NCBI GenBank assembly: GCA_023442905.1
Contig: JAEZWY010000229.1
Coordinates: 1 to 5,904 of the forward strand
Length of the DNA stretch: 5,904 nt
Reading direction: 5' to 3'
Origin: Bacillota bacterium
GTDB taxonomy: Bacteria; Bacillota; Bacilli; Lactobacillales; Aerococcaceae
The translations under genes and the position numbers were made by a program. How positions within the stretch are numbered: the stretch's first letter is position 1; each line of letters starts with the position of its first letter. Below are positions 5,152 to 5,904 of the stretch, in pieces. The notes under the pieces were generated by a model that saw nothing but the letters and a program-made list of their open reading frames with translations, was not told where the DNA came from and did not search any database.

Positions 5152-5904
5152 ATGACTGAAGCACATATTGGTGTTGTCGGAATGGCCGTAATGGGCAAGA
5201 ACTTAGCGTTGAATATCGAAAGCCGTGGCTATACGGTAGCTGTATTTAACCGTACTACCAGCAAAGCAAAAGCTGTTGTTGATGAAAATCCAGATAAAAA
5301 CTTAGTTTTTACTGAGACTATGGAAGAGTTTGTAAACTCATTAGAAAAACCTCGTCGTATCTTATTAATGGTACAAGCAGGTAAAGCAACAGATGCAACA
5401 ATCAGTCAATTGATGCCATTATTAGACAAAGATGATGTGATTATTGACGGAGGAAACACATTCTTCCAAGATACCATTCGTCGTTCTAATGAAATTGATG
5501 GTTCTGGTATCCACTTCATTGGTATGGGTGTTTCTGGTGGTGAAGAGGGTGCTCTTAAAGGACCTAGCTTGATGCCAGGTGGCCCTAAAGAAGCATATGA
5601 TATTGTGGAACCAATCTTGAAACAAATCGCCGCTAAAGCGCCTAGTGATGGCGAGCCATGTGTAACTTACATTGGTCCTAATGGTGCTGGTCATTATGTT
5701 AAAATGGTTCACAATGGTATTGAATATGGTGATATGCAATTAATCGCTGAGACATACGATTTATTACGTCGTCATTTAGATTTACCTGTGACAGAAATTG
5801 CAGATCATTTTGCAGATTGGAATACTGGTGAATTGGACAGTTTCCTAATCGAAATTACTGCAGATATTTTAACTAAACATGATCCTGAAACAGGTAAACC
5901 AATG
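5152..5904 (+). CDS. gnd: 6-phosphogluconate dehydrogenase, decarboxylating (partial, first 251 codons)
   Basis: Gnd oxidises 6-phosphogluconate to ribulose 5-phosphate and CO2 and makes NADPH in the oxidative pentose phosphate pathway, in the cytoplasm. The N-terminal Rossmann fold begins [16 protein letters not shown] (6-21), with Asn33-Arg34-Thr35 placed to bind the NADP phosphate. [11 protein letters not shown] lies at 98-108, the family signature [11 protein letters not shown] at 124-134, and the catalytic Lys184 with His187-Asn188 and Glu191 in [15 protein letters not shown]. The all-helical C-terminal domain has started when the window ends. Compared with the usual length of about 470 residues, roughly 220 are missing only because of the window edge. 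The start is supported by AAGGAGG (5138-5144), seven bases before the ATG. Transcription probably starts at the extended -10 at 5003-5011. Confidence 0.96.
   Translation, partial: MTEAHIGVVGMAVMGKNLALNIESRGYTVAVFNRTTSKAKAVVDENPDKNLVFTETMEEFVNSLEKPRRILLMVQAGKATDATISQLMPLLDKDDVIIDGGNTFFQDTIRRSNEIDGSGIHFIGMGVSGGEEGALKGPSLMPGGPKEAYDIVEPILKQIAAKAPSDGEPCVTYIGPNGAGHYVKMVHNGIEYGDMQLIAETYDLLRRHLDLPVTEIADHFADWNTGELDSFLIEITADILTKHDPETGKPM

Noticed and set aside
5422..5739. Minus-strand open frame of 105 codons inside gnd
   Set aside because: It is antisense to the most conserved part of Gnd, including the signature and the catalytic lysine.
1..5904. CRISPR array, defence island, toxin-antitoxin pair, tRNA or rRNA gene
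   Set aside because: No spaced repeats, no cloverleaf-like sequence and no matching protein motifs were seen; apart from the IS the genes are housekeeping.

Overview
The window comes from a low-GC Gram-positive bacterium, most likely a member of the Lactobacillales. The pointers are strong AGGAGG-type ribosome binding sites, AT-rich intergenic DNA with extended -10 promoters, a ThiI without a rhodanese domain paired with a NifZ-type cysteine desulfurase, and a small DUF4044-like membrane protein. A family such as Carnobacteriaceae or Aerococcaceae is plausible, but this is a guess from protein flavour.

Layout: bases 1-1554 are a complete ISL3-family insertion sequence whose left terminal repeat starts at base 1. 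Its transposase, on the minus strand, has all catalytic residues. The IS carries a terminator just inside its left end and an inverted repeat in the transposase leader that can pair with the ribosome binding site. Next comes a plus-strand pair, nifZ-like cysteine desulfurase (1668-2822) and thiI (2836-4053), separated by 13 bases and read from a promoter just downstream of the IS. A thiol peroxidase, tpx (4138-4632), follows with its own promoter. It converges on a minus-strand 56-residue membrane protein gene (4741-4911), and a strong bidirectional terminator lies between them. Divergent from that gene, gnd (6-phosphogluconate dehydrogenase) starts at 5152 after a leader of about 130 bases and runs off the window after 251 codons.

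How the genes work together: the desulfurase and ThiI form a sulfur relay from cysteine to tRNA uridine-8 (4-thiouridine) and possibly to thiazole synthesis. Tpx removes peroxides, and Gnd makes NADPH in the oxidative pentose phosphate pathway. The link between the last two through reductant supply is only inference. No stretch longer than 300 bases lacks a gene; the two longest gaps (1428-1667 and 4912-5151) hold the regulatory elements described below.

I found no evidence of a wholly new multi-gene system. The most interesting items are the probable self-limiting leader of the IS transposase and a thiol peroxidase with a single cysteine, which has lost the usual resolving cysteine.
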